A DNA stretch of 64,000 nucleotides from Pseudogracilibacillus sp037072025 (GTDB taxonomy: Bacteria > Bacillota > Bacilli > Bacillales > Amphibacillaceae): contig NZ_JAXHDD010000003.1 in the NCBI RefSeq assembly GCF_037072025.1, positions 1 through 64,000 of the forward strand, given 5' to 3'. Under the pieces are notes generated by a model. The model was not told where the DNA came from. It searched no databases and saw nothing but the letters and a program-made list of their open reading frames with translations. The position numbers and the translations under genes were made by a program. Each line of letters opens with the position of its first letter. The first letter of the stretch is position 1. Shown in pieces: positions 1-8,429 of the stretch.

Positions 1-4
1 CACT

Positions 5-36
5 GCCCTTTTCCTCTGTTGAAAAGGGCTTTATTT
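5..36 (+). terminator. Rho-independent terminator of an upstream gene
   Basis: GCCCTTTTC pairs with GAAAAGGGC around a 7-base loop and is followed by TTTATTTATT. It ends a transcription unit that lies outside the window. It also sits directly against the AraC fragment that follows, so that fragment has no room for its own 5' part. Confidence 0.8.
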
Positions 37-214
37 ATTGGATTTTCAAGGTGCGAAACTTAAGTTATTAAGTTCCCGGGATGTAAAGTACAAAATAAAA
101 GAAGTCGCTGAAATGGTAGGATTTACGGATCCGTTATATTTTAGTCGCCGATTTAAAGAACATATCGGTATATCTCCAAAAACATATCTAAATAAATTCA
201 TGAATAATCCATAG
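23..214 (+). pseudogene. AraC-family regulator, C-terminal fragment only
   Basis: The frame ending at the TAG of 212-214 reads as the second helix-turn-helix of an AraC/XylS regulator: I-K-E-V-A-E-M-V-G-F, then Y-F-S-R-R-F-K and G-I-S-P-K-T-Y. A stop codon at 20-22 and a terminator hairpin lie immediately upstream, so the sensor domain and the first HTH are missing. The gene is a remnant. In related bacteria such regulators often flank siderophore operons, which fits the Fur-controlled uptake operon that follows. Confidence 0.7.
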
Positions 215-261
215 ATTTTCATGAAAATGATATTCACAAAGGAATTCGCTCTGATACAATT

Positions 262-280
262 AATAGTGATAATCATTATC
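262..280 (+). promoter_or_regulatory. Fur box upstream of siderophore operon
   Basis: AATAGTGATAATCATTATC matches the classical 19-bp Fur box (GATAATGATAATCATTATC) at 17 of 19 positions. It lies just upstream of the first gene of the iron operon. Repression by Fur in iron-replete cells is inferred. Confidence 0.85.
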
Positions 281-312
281 AATGTTGTTTATGGAGAAGG
301 ATGTGTTATTTA

Positions 313-1368
313 GTGTTGAATAGTAGTGACGGATTATATGATATTACTATTGTTGGCGGAGGACCGGCAGGACTATTTGCGGCATTTTATGCAGGTTTAC
401 GTGAAATGAAAACGAAGATTATAGAAGCTGATAGTAAACTTGGTGGTAAAGTTCATGTATATCCACAAAAAATGGTTTGGGATGTAGGGGGACTAACTCC
501 TTTGACTGGAAGAGAATTAATTGAGCAGTCTATTGAACAAGGACTTTCATTTAGCCCAACAATTGTATTAGATCAAGTTATAACAAGTATAGAAAAGAAG
601 AATGACGGCACCTTTTTAGTTACGACAACTAAAGGAGATATCCATCATACCAAAACAGTAGTTATTGCAACTGGAGCAGGAGGCGTAATTCGACCAATGA
701 AGCTTGAAGTGCCTAGAGCAACCGAATTTGAGAAGAAAAATCTCCACTATGAAGTACTTGATGTTAACGACTTTAGAGGAAAGTCATTGCTTATATCTGG
801 TGGAGGTCCAACATCTATTGACTGGGGAAATGATTTATCTCCAATAGCAAAAGATATTACACTTATTTATCGTGGAGATGATTTAAAAGGTTTGGAAGCA
901 ACCAAAACAAAGCTTATTAATAATGGTGTGAATATTCTTTTTAATACGGAGATTTATGAATTAATTGGAGAAAACAATGTAAATGAAGTAGTACTTTATA
1001 ATAATAAGAAACAAGAAACATTTTATATGGAAGTTGATGCAGTTCTAGTAAATCATGGTTATCATAAAAACAATCCTCTTCTTAAGGAAAACAGTAAATC
1101 AACAGGATTGGAATTAACCGAGCATTTCTATATTAAAAGTAATTCTATGGGGCATACGAATATACCTGGTATATATGGAGCAGGTGATTGTGTCTTGTAT
1201 GATGGCAAATTGCAGCTGATTGCAGGTGCGTATCAGGATGCAACAAATGCAGTTAATGCTGCAAAGTTATATATTGAACCAGATGCTCATAAAGTGGCTC
1301 AAGTGTCCTCACACAATGATATTCTAGACGAAAGAAATAAAAAATATTTGTACGAACAAACAACTTAA
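313..1368 (+). CDS. FAD-dependent NAD(P)H reductase (ferredoxin/siderophore reductase type)
   Basis: This is a thioredoxin-reductase-like flavoprotein without a CxxC redox pair, as in the ferredoxin:NADP reductases of the YumC type and the siderophore reductase IruO. The FAD-binding GGGPAG is near residues 15-20, the NADPH-binding GGGP-S-D-W near 163 and the C-terminal GAGD near 289. ATG 301 abuts the GGAGAAGG ribosome site with no spacing, so I prefer GTG 313, which gives the usual short N-terminus. The gene is first in a Fur-boxed operon with ferric-siderophore uptake genes. A role in releasing iron from siderophores by reduction is therefore inferred. A paralogue lies at 27075-28073 next to a ferredoxin. 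Confidence 0.8.
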   Translation: MLNSSDGLYDITIVGGGPAGLFAAFYAGLREMKTKIIEADSKLGGKVHVYPQKMVWDVGGLTPLTGRELIEQSIEQGLSFSPTIVLDQVITSIEKKNDGTFLVTTTKGDIHHTKTVVIATGAGGVIRPMKLEVPRATEFEKKNLHYEVLDVNDFRGKSLLISGGGPTSIDWGNDLSPIAKDITLIYRGDDLKGLEATKTKLINNGVNILFNTEIYELIGENNVNEVVLYNNKKQETFYMEVDAVLVNHGYHKNNPLLKENSKSTGLELTEHFYIKSNSMGHTNIPGIYGAGDCVLYDGKLQLIAGAYQDATNAVNAAKLYIEPDAHKVAQVSSHNDILDERNKKYLYEQTT

Positions 1369-1393
1369 ACATTATATCAGGGGAGAAAAAAGC

Positions 1394-2362
1394 ATGAAAA
1401 AAAATCTACTATTATTAATGAGTGCATTATTTTTAATTTTTCTAGTAGCATGTAATAATGAAAAAGGATCTGATAAAGCAGAAACAACTGATAAAGAAGT
1501 ATCCAATGAGGAAACCCAAGATGAGGCAACATCTGATACGGATGAGACAAAAATCTTTACTACTGACAGTGGTGATGAGGTAGAGATACCGGCCAATCCT
1601 AAAAAAATTGTCGTACTTCATCCTGCATATGTAGGTGCATTAATTAAGTTTGGGCATAATCCTGTAGGTGTACCTTATTATGTTGACCAAGATGAGGTAC
1701 TTAATGAAGCTACAGAGGGAATCGAGCGAATTGATCCTGAAGATGTTGAAGGTATTATTAATTTGGAACCAGATTTAATTATTGCTACGGCTACAGAACC
1801 TAACTTAAATAAGTTTCAACAAATTGCTCCTACAGTAACATTTGATGCAATGATTAGTACATATAAAGATAATACTAGGTTACTAGGAGAACTTGTCGGT
1901 GAAGAAGAACAGGCTCAAGCTTGGTTAGAAGAATGGGAAGGAAAAATGGCAGAGGATGCTAAGAAGTATGCTGATTTAATAGAAGGTAAGACACTTTCAA
2001 TTTTTCAATCCACTCCTAAAGGGCTAATATCATTTAATACCGACTATGGGCGTGGCGGAGAAATATTATATGATGGATACGGATTTGTACAACCAGATAC
2101 ACTTGCTGAAATTACGAAGGATCAATTTAATGTTGAGCTGTCTACGGAGGAGTTGCCAGAATATGTTGGAGATTTCATTGTTTTAGCCACCATAGGAGAT
2201 GAAGGAGCACCTGTAACCGAGACTAAAGTATGGGAAAATGCGGATGCAGTTCAAGCTGGAAGAGTAATTGAATTGGATTTATCAGTAACACGTTATAATG
2301 ATCCGATATCATTAGAATTCCAACGAAAATTGATTAAAGAGCAACTTGATGCAATGGATTAA
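1394..2362 (+). CDS. Iron-siderophore ABC transporter substrate-binding lipoprotein
   Basis: Class III periplasmic-binding protein of the FeuA/FhuD/YclQ type, about 322 residues. It has a lipoprotein signal with the lipidated Cys at about residue 20 (LVAC), then an acidic linker and a mature domain beginning at KIVVLHPAYVGAL. It should capture ferric siderophore on the outer face of the membrane. It lies 25 bp after the reductase and precedes the ATPase, with an intra-operon hairpin between them. The ligand (catecholate, hydroxamate or other) cannot be read from the sequence. Confidence 0.88.
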   Translation: MKKNLLLLMSALFLIFLVACNNEKGSDKAETTDKEVSNEETQDEATSDTDETKIFTTDSGDEVEIPANPKKIVVLHPAYVGALIKFGHNPVGVPYYVDQDEVLNEATEGIERIDPEDVEGIINLEPDLIIATATEPNLNKFQQIAPTVTFDAMISTYKDNTRLLGELVGEEEQAQAWLEEWEGKMAEDAKKYADLIEGKTLSIFQSTPKGLISFNTDYGRGGEILYDGYGFVQPDTLAEITKDQFNVELSTEELPEYVGDFIVLATIGDEGAPVTETKVWENADAVQAGRVIELDLSVTRYNDPISLEFQRKLIKEQLDAMD

Positions 2363-2371
2363 AGAACATAT

Positions 2372-2410
2372 AACCTTTTCATAGAGATATCTTTATGAAA
2401 AGGTTTTTAT
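2372..2410 (+). terminator. Intra-operon hairpin after the binding-protein gene
   Basis: AACCTTTTCATA and TATGAAAAGGTT form a perfect 12-bp stem with a 10-base loop, followed by a short T-run. It lies between the lipoprotein and ATPase genes. Partial termination here would give more binding protein than membrane subunits, as is common in ABC operons. Confidence 0.75.
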
Positions 2411-2440
2411 CTATAAAACTGACCAAAGAGAGGGAGTAAT

Positions 2441-3244
2441 ATGAATCGACTAACAGGGAGCGGATTGACTATTGCATATGGTAATAAAATAATCATTGAG
2501 AACTTGGATATTGATAATCCGGATAAAAAAATCACTTCTATTATTGGTCCCAACGGTTGTGGAAAATCAACTTTATTGAACGCATTATGTAGACTTCTTC
2601 CAATTAAGAAAGGAAAAATACTTTTAGATGGTGATGATATAAATTCAATTGCATCAAAAGAAATTGCTAAAAAAATTTCAATTTTACCTCAATCTCCAGA
2701 GGTCGCAGATGGTCTAAGCGTTGGAGAACTCGTATCCTATGGAAGGTATCCTTATCAAAAAGGATTTGGAAGTTTATATGAGGATGATATTGATATTATA
2801 GAATGGGCTTTACGAGTCACTGGGATATCAGAGTTTAAATATAGGGCGATTAATGATTTGAGTGGTGGACAAAGACAGAGGGTATGGATTGCTATGGCTC
2901 TTGCGCAAAAAACAGACATTATTTTCTTAGATGAACCAACGACTTTCTTAGATATTGAACATCAGCTTGAAATTTTAGAATTAATTACAGAACTAAATCA
3001 AACGCAAAATACAACAATTGTTATGGTGCTTCACGACATTAATCAAGCAATTCGTTTTTCAGATTATATTATTACAATGAAAAAAGGAAAGGTTATTACA
3101 CAAGGAAACATTGATGACGTGTTATCTAGTCAGTTACTTGCCAAAGTGTTCAATATTGATGCAGAGTTAAGTATAGATAAAAATACTGGAAAACCAATGA
3201 TTACAAATTATCAATTAATGAAAAGAAAATATTCAAACGTATAA
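2441..3244 (+). CDS. Iron-siderophore ABC transporter ATPase (FecE/YusV type)
   Basis: The Walker A motif GPNGCGKST is at residues 36-44, the signature LSGGQ at about 140-144, and the Walker B region ending FLDEPT at about 164-169, followed by a switch His in VLHDI. At 267 residues it has the normal length for this family. It energises ferric-siderophore import from the cytoplasmic side with the two permeases encoded just downstream. A good AGGGAG ribosome site precedes the ATG. Confidence 0.9.
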   Translation: MNRLTGSGLTIAYGNKIIIENLDIDNPDKKITSIIGPNGCGKSTLLNALCRLLPIKKGKILLDGDDINSIASKEIAKKISILPQSPEVADGLSVGELVSYGRYPYQKGFGSLYEDDIDIIEWALRVTGISEFKYRAINDLSGGQRQRVWIAMALAQKTDIIFLDEPTTFLDIEHQLEILELITELNQTQNTTIVMVLHDINQAIRFSDYIITMKKGKVITQGNIDDVLSSQLLAKVFNIDAELSIDKNTGKPMITNYQLMKRKYSNV

Positions 3245-3270
3245 ATTCATAAAGAAGTGAGTTAAAAAGG

Positions 3271-4272
3271 ATGGGTTTTAAGGAAGAAGGTCAAATAAAT
3301 TTTATTTTTATTTTTACTATCGCTTGTCTCTTGATGGTTATTATTTTTTTGTTGTCAATTATACTTGGGAGTGCGGAAATAAATATTCAAACAATTATTA
3401 ATGCTATTTTCAATTATGACTCTACTGATATGAACCATAATATTATTGTGGATATTCGTATTCCTAGAGACATTGGTGCTTTACTTGTTGGCATGGCACT
3501 TGCAGTTTCAGGTGCTGGGATTCAGAGTGTGACAAGAAATAGTCTTGCTGATCCAGGCTTGATTGGTTTAAATTCCGGGGCTGCACTTGCGCTTGCACTA
3601 ACATATGCTTTCTTACCTACCGTTTCATTTTCTATGTTAATTTTCACAAGTTTTTTAGGTGCAATGATTGGTGGAACGATGGTCATTATGATTGGGCGTT
3701 CAAGAAGAGATGGTTTTAACCCAATACGTTTAATTTTAGCAGGTGCTGCTGTCAGCGCATTGCTCAGTGCATTAAGTCAAGCAATAGCTCTTTATTTTAG
3801 GCTGAATCAATCCATTACTTTTTGGAGTTCTGGCGGTGTCTCCGGTACAACTTGGGAACAATTATATATAGGTTTTCCTGTCGTTATTATTGTAATCGTT
3901 ATGTTTATTCTAATAAGCAGGCAATTATCTATTTTAAATTTGGGGGAATCAGTCGCGAAAGGACTTGGACAAAATGTTAAGCTTATCCAAGTATTCACAA
4001 TGTTATTAAGTATGATGCTAGCAGGGATTGCGGTAGCAATTGTAGGGCAAGTTGCTTTTGTAGGATTAATGATCCCCCATATTGCTAGATTTTTAGTTGG
4101 TACGGATTATAAAAAGGTCATCCCATTAACAGTAGTTTTGGGAGGTAGCCTAGTTGTAGCTGCCGATACAGTTGCAAGGTTAATGGGTGAAGCACCTGTC
4201 AGTGCAATCATCTCTTTTATAGGTGTCCCTTATTTCTTATATTTAATTAAAAAAGGGGGACAAACGATATGA
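3271..4272 (+). CDS. FecCD-family siderophore permease (first)
   Basis: Polytopic FecCD/BtuC-type permease of 333 residues. The family-typical segment R-I-P-R-D near residue 66 is followed by a G-A-G-I-Q stretch, and the C-terminal region has the G-L-M-I-P-H-I-A-R coupling segment that contacts the ATPase. It forms a heterodimer with the next gene product. Its stop overlaps the ATG of the next gene by four bases (ATGA), which indicates translational coupling. Confidence 0.9.
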   Translation: MGFKEEGQINFIFIFTIACLLMVIIFLLSIILGSAEINIQTIINAIFNYDSTDMNHNIIVDIRIPRDIGALLVGMALAVSGAGIQSVTRNSLADPGLIGLNSGAALALALTYAFLPTVSFSMLIFTSFLGAMIGGTMVIMIGRSRRDGFNPIRLILAGAAVSALLSALSQAIALYFRLNQSITFWSSGGVSGTTWEQLYIGFPVVIIVIVMFILISRQLSILNLGESVAKGLGQNVKLIQVFTMLLSMMLAGIAVAIVGQVAFVGLMIPHIARFLVGTDYKKVIPLTVVLGGSLVVAADTVARLMGEAPVSAIISFIGVPYFLYLIKKGGQTI

Positions 4273-5285
4273 TTGATCCACGATTAAAAAGAAAACAGTT
4301 AATTGTATTTATTATCTCATTATTCCTCCTTTTTTTAGCAATTACTTGGAGCATTACTTCCGGAGAATATAAAATGGCTGTAAATACATATTTAAAAACA
4401 ATAATTGGACAGGGCGAATCTATGGATACTTTAATTTTAATGAATTTTAGAATGCCTAGAATGATTATTACTCTACTAGCTGGTATGTCTTTAAGCGTAA
4501 GTGGAGCAATCATCCAAAGTGTTACAAAAAATCCATTAGCCGAACCAGGTATTCTCGGTATAAATGCAGGTGGGGGATTTGCAATTGCTGTATTAATCAT
4601 TATTGGACAAGTTAATCCAAATACATTTATTTATGTATTGCCACTTGTAAGTACGATTGGCGGTATATTAACTGCATTTTTAATTTTCTTGTTTAGTTAT
4701 AATAAAGGTAAGGGAATCAGTCCTGCAAACATGGTTTTAATTGGTGTAGGATTATCTACTGCCTTATCCGGCGGTTCGATTACTATCATGCGAAAGTTCA
4801 ATGAAGATCAGGCAGAATTTATTGCCACTTGGCTTGCAGGTAATATTTGGGGAGATGAATGGCCATTTGTCATCGCTTTTTTACCTTGGGTTTTAATAAT
4901 TATTCCTTTCTTGTTTTTTAAATCAAATGTCTTAAATATCATTAATACACATGATCAAACGGCGAGAAGTCTCGGAGTCAGGCTAGATAGAGAAAGGATT
5001 ATTTTATTATTAACAGCTGTTATCCTGTCCTCAGCTACAGTTGCAGTAGCTGGTTCAATTGGTTTTATCGGTTTAATGGGGCCACATATAGCTAAATCAC
5101 TTGTTGGGCCACGACATCAGTTGTTCTTACCAATTGCATTATTGGTAGGTGCTTTTTTACTTGTGATTGCGGATACTATCGGTCAAGTAGTCATCTCTAC
5201 GGGCACCATTCCTGCCGGGATTGTTGTAGCAATTATTGGCGCACCGTACTTCATATATTTAATGTATAAAACGCATTCTATTTAA
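4269..5285 (+). CDS. FecCD-family siderophore permease (second)
   Basis: Second FecCD-type permease, 338 residues. It has the same landmarks as its neighbour: F-R-M-P-R-M near residue 54, A-I-I-Q-S-V-T-K-N-P-L-A, and the G-L-M-G-P-H coupling segment. It starts inside the stop codon of the previous gene. It is the last gene of the Fur-boxed operon. No clear terminator follows; instead a 120-bp-period repeat array begins 20 bp after the stop. Confidence 0.9.
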   Translation: MIDPRLKRKQLIVFIISLFLLFLAITWSITSGEYKMAVNTYLKTIIGQGESMDTLILMNFRMPRMIITLLAGMSLSVSGAIIQSVTKNPLAEPGILGINAGGGFAIAVLIIIGQVNPNTFIYVLPLVSTIGGILTAFLIFLFSYNKGKGISPANMVLIGVGLSTALSGGSITIMRKFNEDQAEFIATWLAGNIWGDEWPFVIAFLPWVLIIIPFLFFKSNVLNIINTHDQTARSLGVRLDRERIILLLTAVILSSATVAVAGSIGFIGLMGPHIAKSLVGPRHQLFLPIALLVGAFLLVIADTIGQVVISTGTIPAGIVVAIIGAPYFIYLMYKTHSI

Positions 5286-5304
5286 AATTAATCAATATTC
5301 CTTG

Positions 5305-5575
5305 ATTATTCAGCGCACTGACGGGATTCAGCGGTTTCAGTCTATAATTCAGCGATCTGACCGATTATTCAGCGCAAAGCCCATGACATTCAGCGGGATT
5401 TACAATAATTCAGCGAATTACAAAATTATTCAGCGCACTGACGCGATTCAGCGGTTTCAGTCTATAATTCAGCGATCTGACCGATTATTCAGCGCAAACC
5501 CCATGATATTCAGCGGGATTTTCAATTATTCAGCGAATTACAAAATTATTCAGCGCACTGATGCGATTCAGTGAT
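5305..5575 (+). repeat. ATTCAGCG word array, 120-bp higher-order unit
   Basis: ATTCAGCG recurs at 5308, 5326, 5347, 5367, 5388 and 5408, a spacing of 18-21 bp. The whole 120-bp block then repeats almost exactly at 5425-5544, and a third copy starts and decays by 5575. The open frame across it (5302-5574) is produced by the repeat and is not a gene. The array follows the last gene of the siderophore operon. Confidence 0.9.
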
Positions 5576-5673
5576 TACAATCATCAGATAACCACCAAAA
5601 AAAAGTGCATTTTTTGTGGCTTATTTGGTGTGCCCTTAGAAATATTTTACATAGAAGTGTTTCACTGATTTTG

Positions 5674-5938
5674 TTTTCACACTATCCACCCAAGAATTTT
5701 TTTGTTCTTCTCGTTTCTTTGCGGATGACATTTTTTCGTTTTGCGTCCTTAACTTGCGGTTGCTTCGTGTAATGACCGTTTTTTTTGAAACTGCCTGATC
5801 TTGAAAAAGAAGGTCTGGACATCCTTTTTGACCAAAGAAATACCACTGATGGCCACCGCATCATTCGCATGTCTTTTTTCCAATCCCAAAAGCTCGTTGC
5901 GGTGTCGTTTATGATTTAGGCCAGCAGTGATTCAATTG
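5674..5938 (-). pseudogene. Decayed IscB-like (RRXRR/HNH-associated) C-terminal remnant
   Basis: The minus strand from about 5938 reads, in one frame, G-L-E-K-R-H-A-N-D-A-V-A-I-S-G, then R-Q-F-Q-K-K-R-S-L-H-E-A-T-A-S, a TAA at 5751-5749, then G-R-K-T-K-K and R-N-E-K-N-K-K. This order resembles the C-terminal part of IscB-like OMEGA nucleases (a G-L-x-K-x-H-x-x-D-A segment followed by a basic R-S-L-H-x-A stretch). The single TAA could be one substitution from AAA. The RuvC-I and HNH parts are absent. The assignment is from memory of the family and needs a profile search. Confidence 0.45.
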
Positions 5939-5998
5939 GTAGGAGGATAATGACGAATAGAACTATTGACGGAAGAGCAGCAAATAATTAGTTGAACG

Positions 5999-6050
5999 AA
6001 AAACTAGGATTTCATTTTATTTAAAAAATGAATTCTAGTTTTTTTAGTTG
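5999..6050 (+). terminator. Hairpin with T-run
   Basis: AAAACTAG-GATTTCATTTT can fold with AAAATGAATTCTAGTTTT and is followed by TTTTTAG. It follows a 13-codon reading frame with a good AGGAGGA site (ATG at 5951, stop at 5990-5992), which may be the fused ends of a deleted gene. It isolates the zinc gene downstream. Confidence 0.7.
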
Positions 6051-6107
6051 GATTTTAATTTTGTATCGAAGTGTTCGATCCTCTGTAAGGAATTTAATAT
6101 AAAAAAC

Positions 6108-6154
6108 AAATCGTAATCATTCCTATTTACAAATCGTAATCATTACGATATAAT
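6108..6154 (+). promoter_or_regulatory. Tandem Zur boxes overlapping the promoter of the zinc-binding lipoprotein
   Basis: AAATCGTAATCATTACGAT at 6131-6149 matches the Bacillus Zur box (AAATCGTAATnATTACGATTT). A half-conserved copy, AAATCGTAATCATTCC, begins at 6108. The stronger box overlaps the -35 (TTTACA, 6126-6131) and reaches the -10 (TATAAT, 6149-6154; 17-bp spacing). Zur with zinc should block this promoter. Confidence 0.85.
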
Positions 6155-6189
6155 TTGGAAACAACAAAATTTAAGAAAGGGAGTAGAGA

Positions 6190-7863
6190 ATGAAATTCAT
6201 TAAATCATTCGTATTTTTATTATTTTTAGTTTTTGTGACTGTGGGTTGTTCTTCAACAAATGAAGACACTAAATCGGATCTAACCATCTATACTACAGTC
6301 TATCCACTGCAATACATAGTGGAGGAAATTGGAGGGGATACGGTTACTGCTCATTCTGTTTATCCACCTGGAGCTGATGGACATACATATGAACCCACCT
6401 CTAAGGAAATGGGAGAGTTTGCTAGAAGTGATGCATTTATTTATATAGGTGAAGGTATGGAGGGGTTTGCCGAGAGTATCTCTAGTGCATTAGGTTCGCA
6501 AGATGTGAAGTTAATTGAGATTGGAAAACATGAGGAGCTTTTCCATCATGAACATGCCGACCATGATCACGATGGACACAACCACGAACACGGGGATGAC
6601 CATGATCACGAAGGGGACGACCATGATCATGACGGAAATGATCACGAACATAGGGATGACCATGATCACGATGGACACAACCACGAACACGGGGATGACC
6701 ATGATCACGAAGGGGACGACCATGATCATGACGGAAATGATCACGAACATAGGGATGACCATGATCACGATGGACACAACCACGAACACGGGGGTGACCA
6801 TGATCACGATGGACACAACCACGAACACGGGGATGACCATGATCACGATGGACACAACCACGAACACGGGGGTGACCATGATCACGATGGACACAACCAC
6901 GAACACGGGGATGACCATGATCACGATGGACACAACCACGAACACGGGGATGACCATGATCACGAAGGGGACGACCATGATCATGACGGAAACGATCACG
7001 AACACGGAGATGACCACGACCATGACGGACATGACCATCAAAATGATGGAGATGAAGCAACTACTGCAGTATCCATCAATGGGTTAGCTGATCATTACCA
7101 TACAGGAGATACGATTGAACTTACTGCAAAACATAATGAGGACTCAGATTATGATCACTGGCACTGGTTTACACGTAATTCAGATTCAGAAGAATGGGAA
7201 ATGGCAGAAGATCAAAATGAAGGTACTTATGAAGGAAAAGCTACTATTTCTGAACAGCAAATAAAGGCCGAGCTATATGATGACAATCATGAACTTGTTG
7301 CCGAATCAAATCCAGTAACGATTGTCATTGATGATCACGAAGATCATGATCCCCATATTTGGACTGATCCACTACGAGTCATTAAAGTTGCGGAAATAAT
7401 AAAGGAGGAGCTAATTGAATTAAACCCTAATGAAGAAGCTCTTTACAACGAAAATTTTGATGCATTAAAAAGCAAATTAACAGAATTAGATGAAAGATAC
7501 AAGAATCTACTTGATACAAAAGAAAATAAGCATATTATCGTTTCACATGCAGCTTTTGGTTATTGGGAAGAACGGTATGGTATCGAACAAATTCCAATTA
7601 GTGGGTTATCTTCTAGTGAGGAGCCATCACAAAAGGCATTGACTGAGGTTATAAAAGCTGCAGAAGAGTACAATTTAGATTACGTTCTTTACGAACAAAA
7701 CAGCAAGAACCGTCTCTCTGAAATTATTCAAGACCAAATTGGTGCGGAAGCTGTAATGATTCACAACTTAGAAGTGAGAACAGAAGAAGATATTGAAAAT
7801 GAGAAAGACTATATTGAACTAATGGATGATAATCTAAAAGTGCTTGATAAGACAACAAAGTAA
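6190..7863 (+). CDS. znuA: Zinc ABC transporter substrate-binding lipoprotein with expanded His-rich region and inserted domain
   Basis: Cluster A-I zinc-binding protein of the ZnuA/AdcA type with lipidated Cys at about residue 20. The N-terminal lobe holds the first metal-ligand region (P-P-G-A-D-G-H-T-Y-E-P). Residues of about 118-290 are a His/Asp loop built from 13-residue (D-D-H-D-H-D-G-H-N-H-E-H-G) and 7-residue units. After it comes an insertion of about 80 residues (N-G-L-A-D-H-Y-H-T-G-D-T-I-E-L to V-T-I-V-I-D) that looks like a beta-sandwich. The second lobe resumes at D-P-H-I-W-T-D-P and contains S-H-A-A-F-G-Y. At 557 residues it is far longer than usual (about 300). A Zur box precedes it. 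No permease or ATPase gene adjoins, so partners must be encoded elsewhere. Confidence 0.88.
   Translation: MKFIKSFVFLLFLVFVTVGCSSTNEDTKSDLTIYTTVYPLQYIVEEIGGDTVTAHSVYPPGADGHTYEPTSKEMGEFARSDAFIYIGEGMEGFAESISSALGSQDVKLIEIGKHEELFHHEHADHDHDGHNHEHGDDHDHEGDDHDHDGNDHEHRDDHDHDGHNHEHGDDHDHEGDDHDHDGNDHEHRDDHDHDGHNHEHGGDHDHDGHNHEHGDDHDHDGHNHEHGGDHDHDGHNHEHGDDHDHDGHNHEHGDDHDHEGDDHDHDGNDHEHGDDHDHDGHDHQNDGDEATTAVSINGLADHYHTGDTIELTAKHNEDSDYDHWHWFTRNSDSEEWEMAEDQNEGTYEGKATISEQQIKAELYDDNHELVAESNPVTIVIDDHEDHDPHIWTDPLRVIKVAEIIKEELIELNPNEEALYNENFDALKSKLTELDERYKNLLDTKENKHIIVSHAAFGYWEERYGIEQIPISGLSSSEEPSQKALTEVIKAAEEYNLDYVLYEQNSKNRLSEIIQDQIGAEAVMIHNLEVRTEEDIENEKDYIELMDDNLKVLDKTTK
6560..7035 (+). repeat. In-frame tandem repeat encoding the His-rich loop
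   Basis: Near-identical 39-bp and 21-bp units (GACCATGATCACGATGGACA and variants) run in frame through the zinc-binding gene. Codons are nearly invariant between units, so the expansion is recent or kept uniform by recombination. Repeat number could vary between strains without breaking the frame. Confidence 0.9.
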
Positions 7864-7871
7864 GATGTTAC

Positions 7872-8222
7872 TGGGGCTGGGCAATAACTAAAATGCTACC
7901 CTCAAAGACGAACAATGAATTACCTTAGCGGAGGAAATATACGTATACTTCTGCGGGAGGTCGGCTAGTGACGGTCACGTCCTGTGACCTACGCCGACAC
8001 TAGAACATCGTGTTCGTCGAAAAGGCATCGGTGAGAACCTGCCCCGGCAAGGGGTATGCAGATGTTGGCCGCAAAGGGAGGTTTTAGTCTGCCCTCCTTA
8101 ATGTACTCGAGGAAGCTCACCAGCCGCCGCCCTAAGGATAGCGAGAAGTATATTTCCGGAGCGGGTTTGCACCATAGTAGTTCGGCTTTTTCTTTGGTAA
8201 AAACACTTTTGTCCCAGCCCCA
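7872..8222. mobile_element. Non-coding repeat element with TGGGGCTGGG terminal inverted repeats
   Basis: TGGGGCTGGG at 7872-7881 is the exact inverse of CCCAGCCCCA at 8213-8222. The interior contains GTCACGTCCTGTGAC followed by CTACGCCGACACTAG (7975-8005), a core shared with the elements at 22092-22312 and 35549-35936. No reading frame looks genuine. It is probably a miniature element or a structured intergenic repeat. It separates the zinc lipoprotein gene from the COG0523 gene. Confidence 0.65.
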
Positions 8223-8429
8223 TTTAAATAAGGGTTTTCCAGCTACTGTTTTTGAAGCTGTCACAATGGATCAAGTGGATATGGGTTAATATGCTTACAA
8301 CAATATTGGTAATCTATCTGTGGACAAAAAAATAGTGAAAAGTTCTTGGATGACACTACATCATAGATCGATTCAGAAGAAAGATTTATTATACTTTGAG
8401 CAAAATGTATGAAAGAAGGCGTGTATGAC

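Noticed and set aside
5302..5574. 90-codon frame downstream of the siderophore operon
   Set aside because: It is made entirely of the ATTCAGCG repeat and has no ribosome site.
6482..7087. Frames on both strands within the zinc lipoprotein gene
   Set aside because: Shadows of the in-frame His-rich repeat.
8266..8429. Zur box before the COG0523 gene
   Set aside because: I looked for TCGTAAT-N-ATTACGA and found none, so zinc control of this gene is not claimed.
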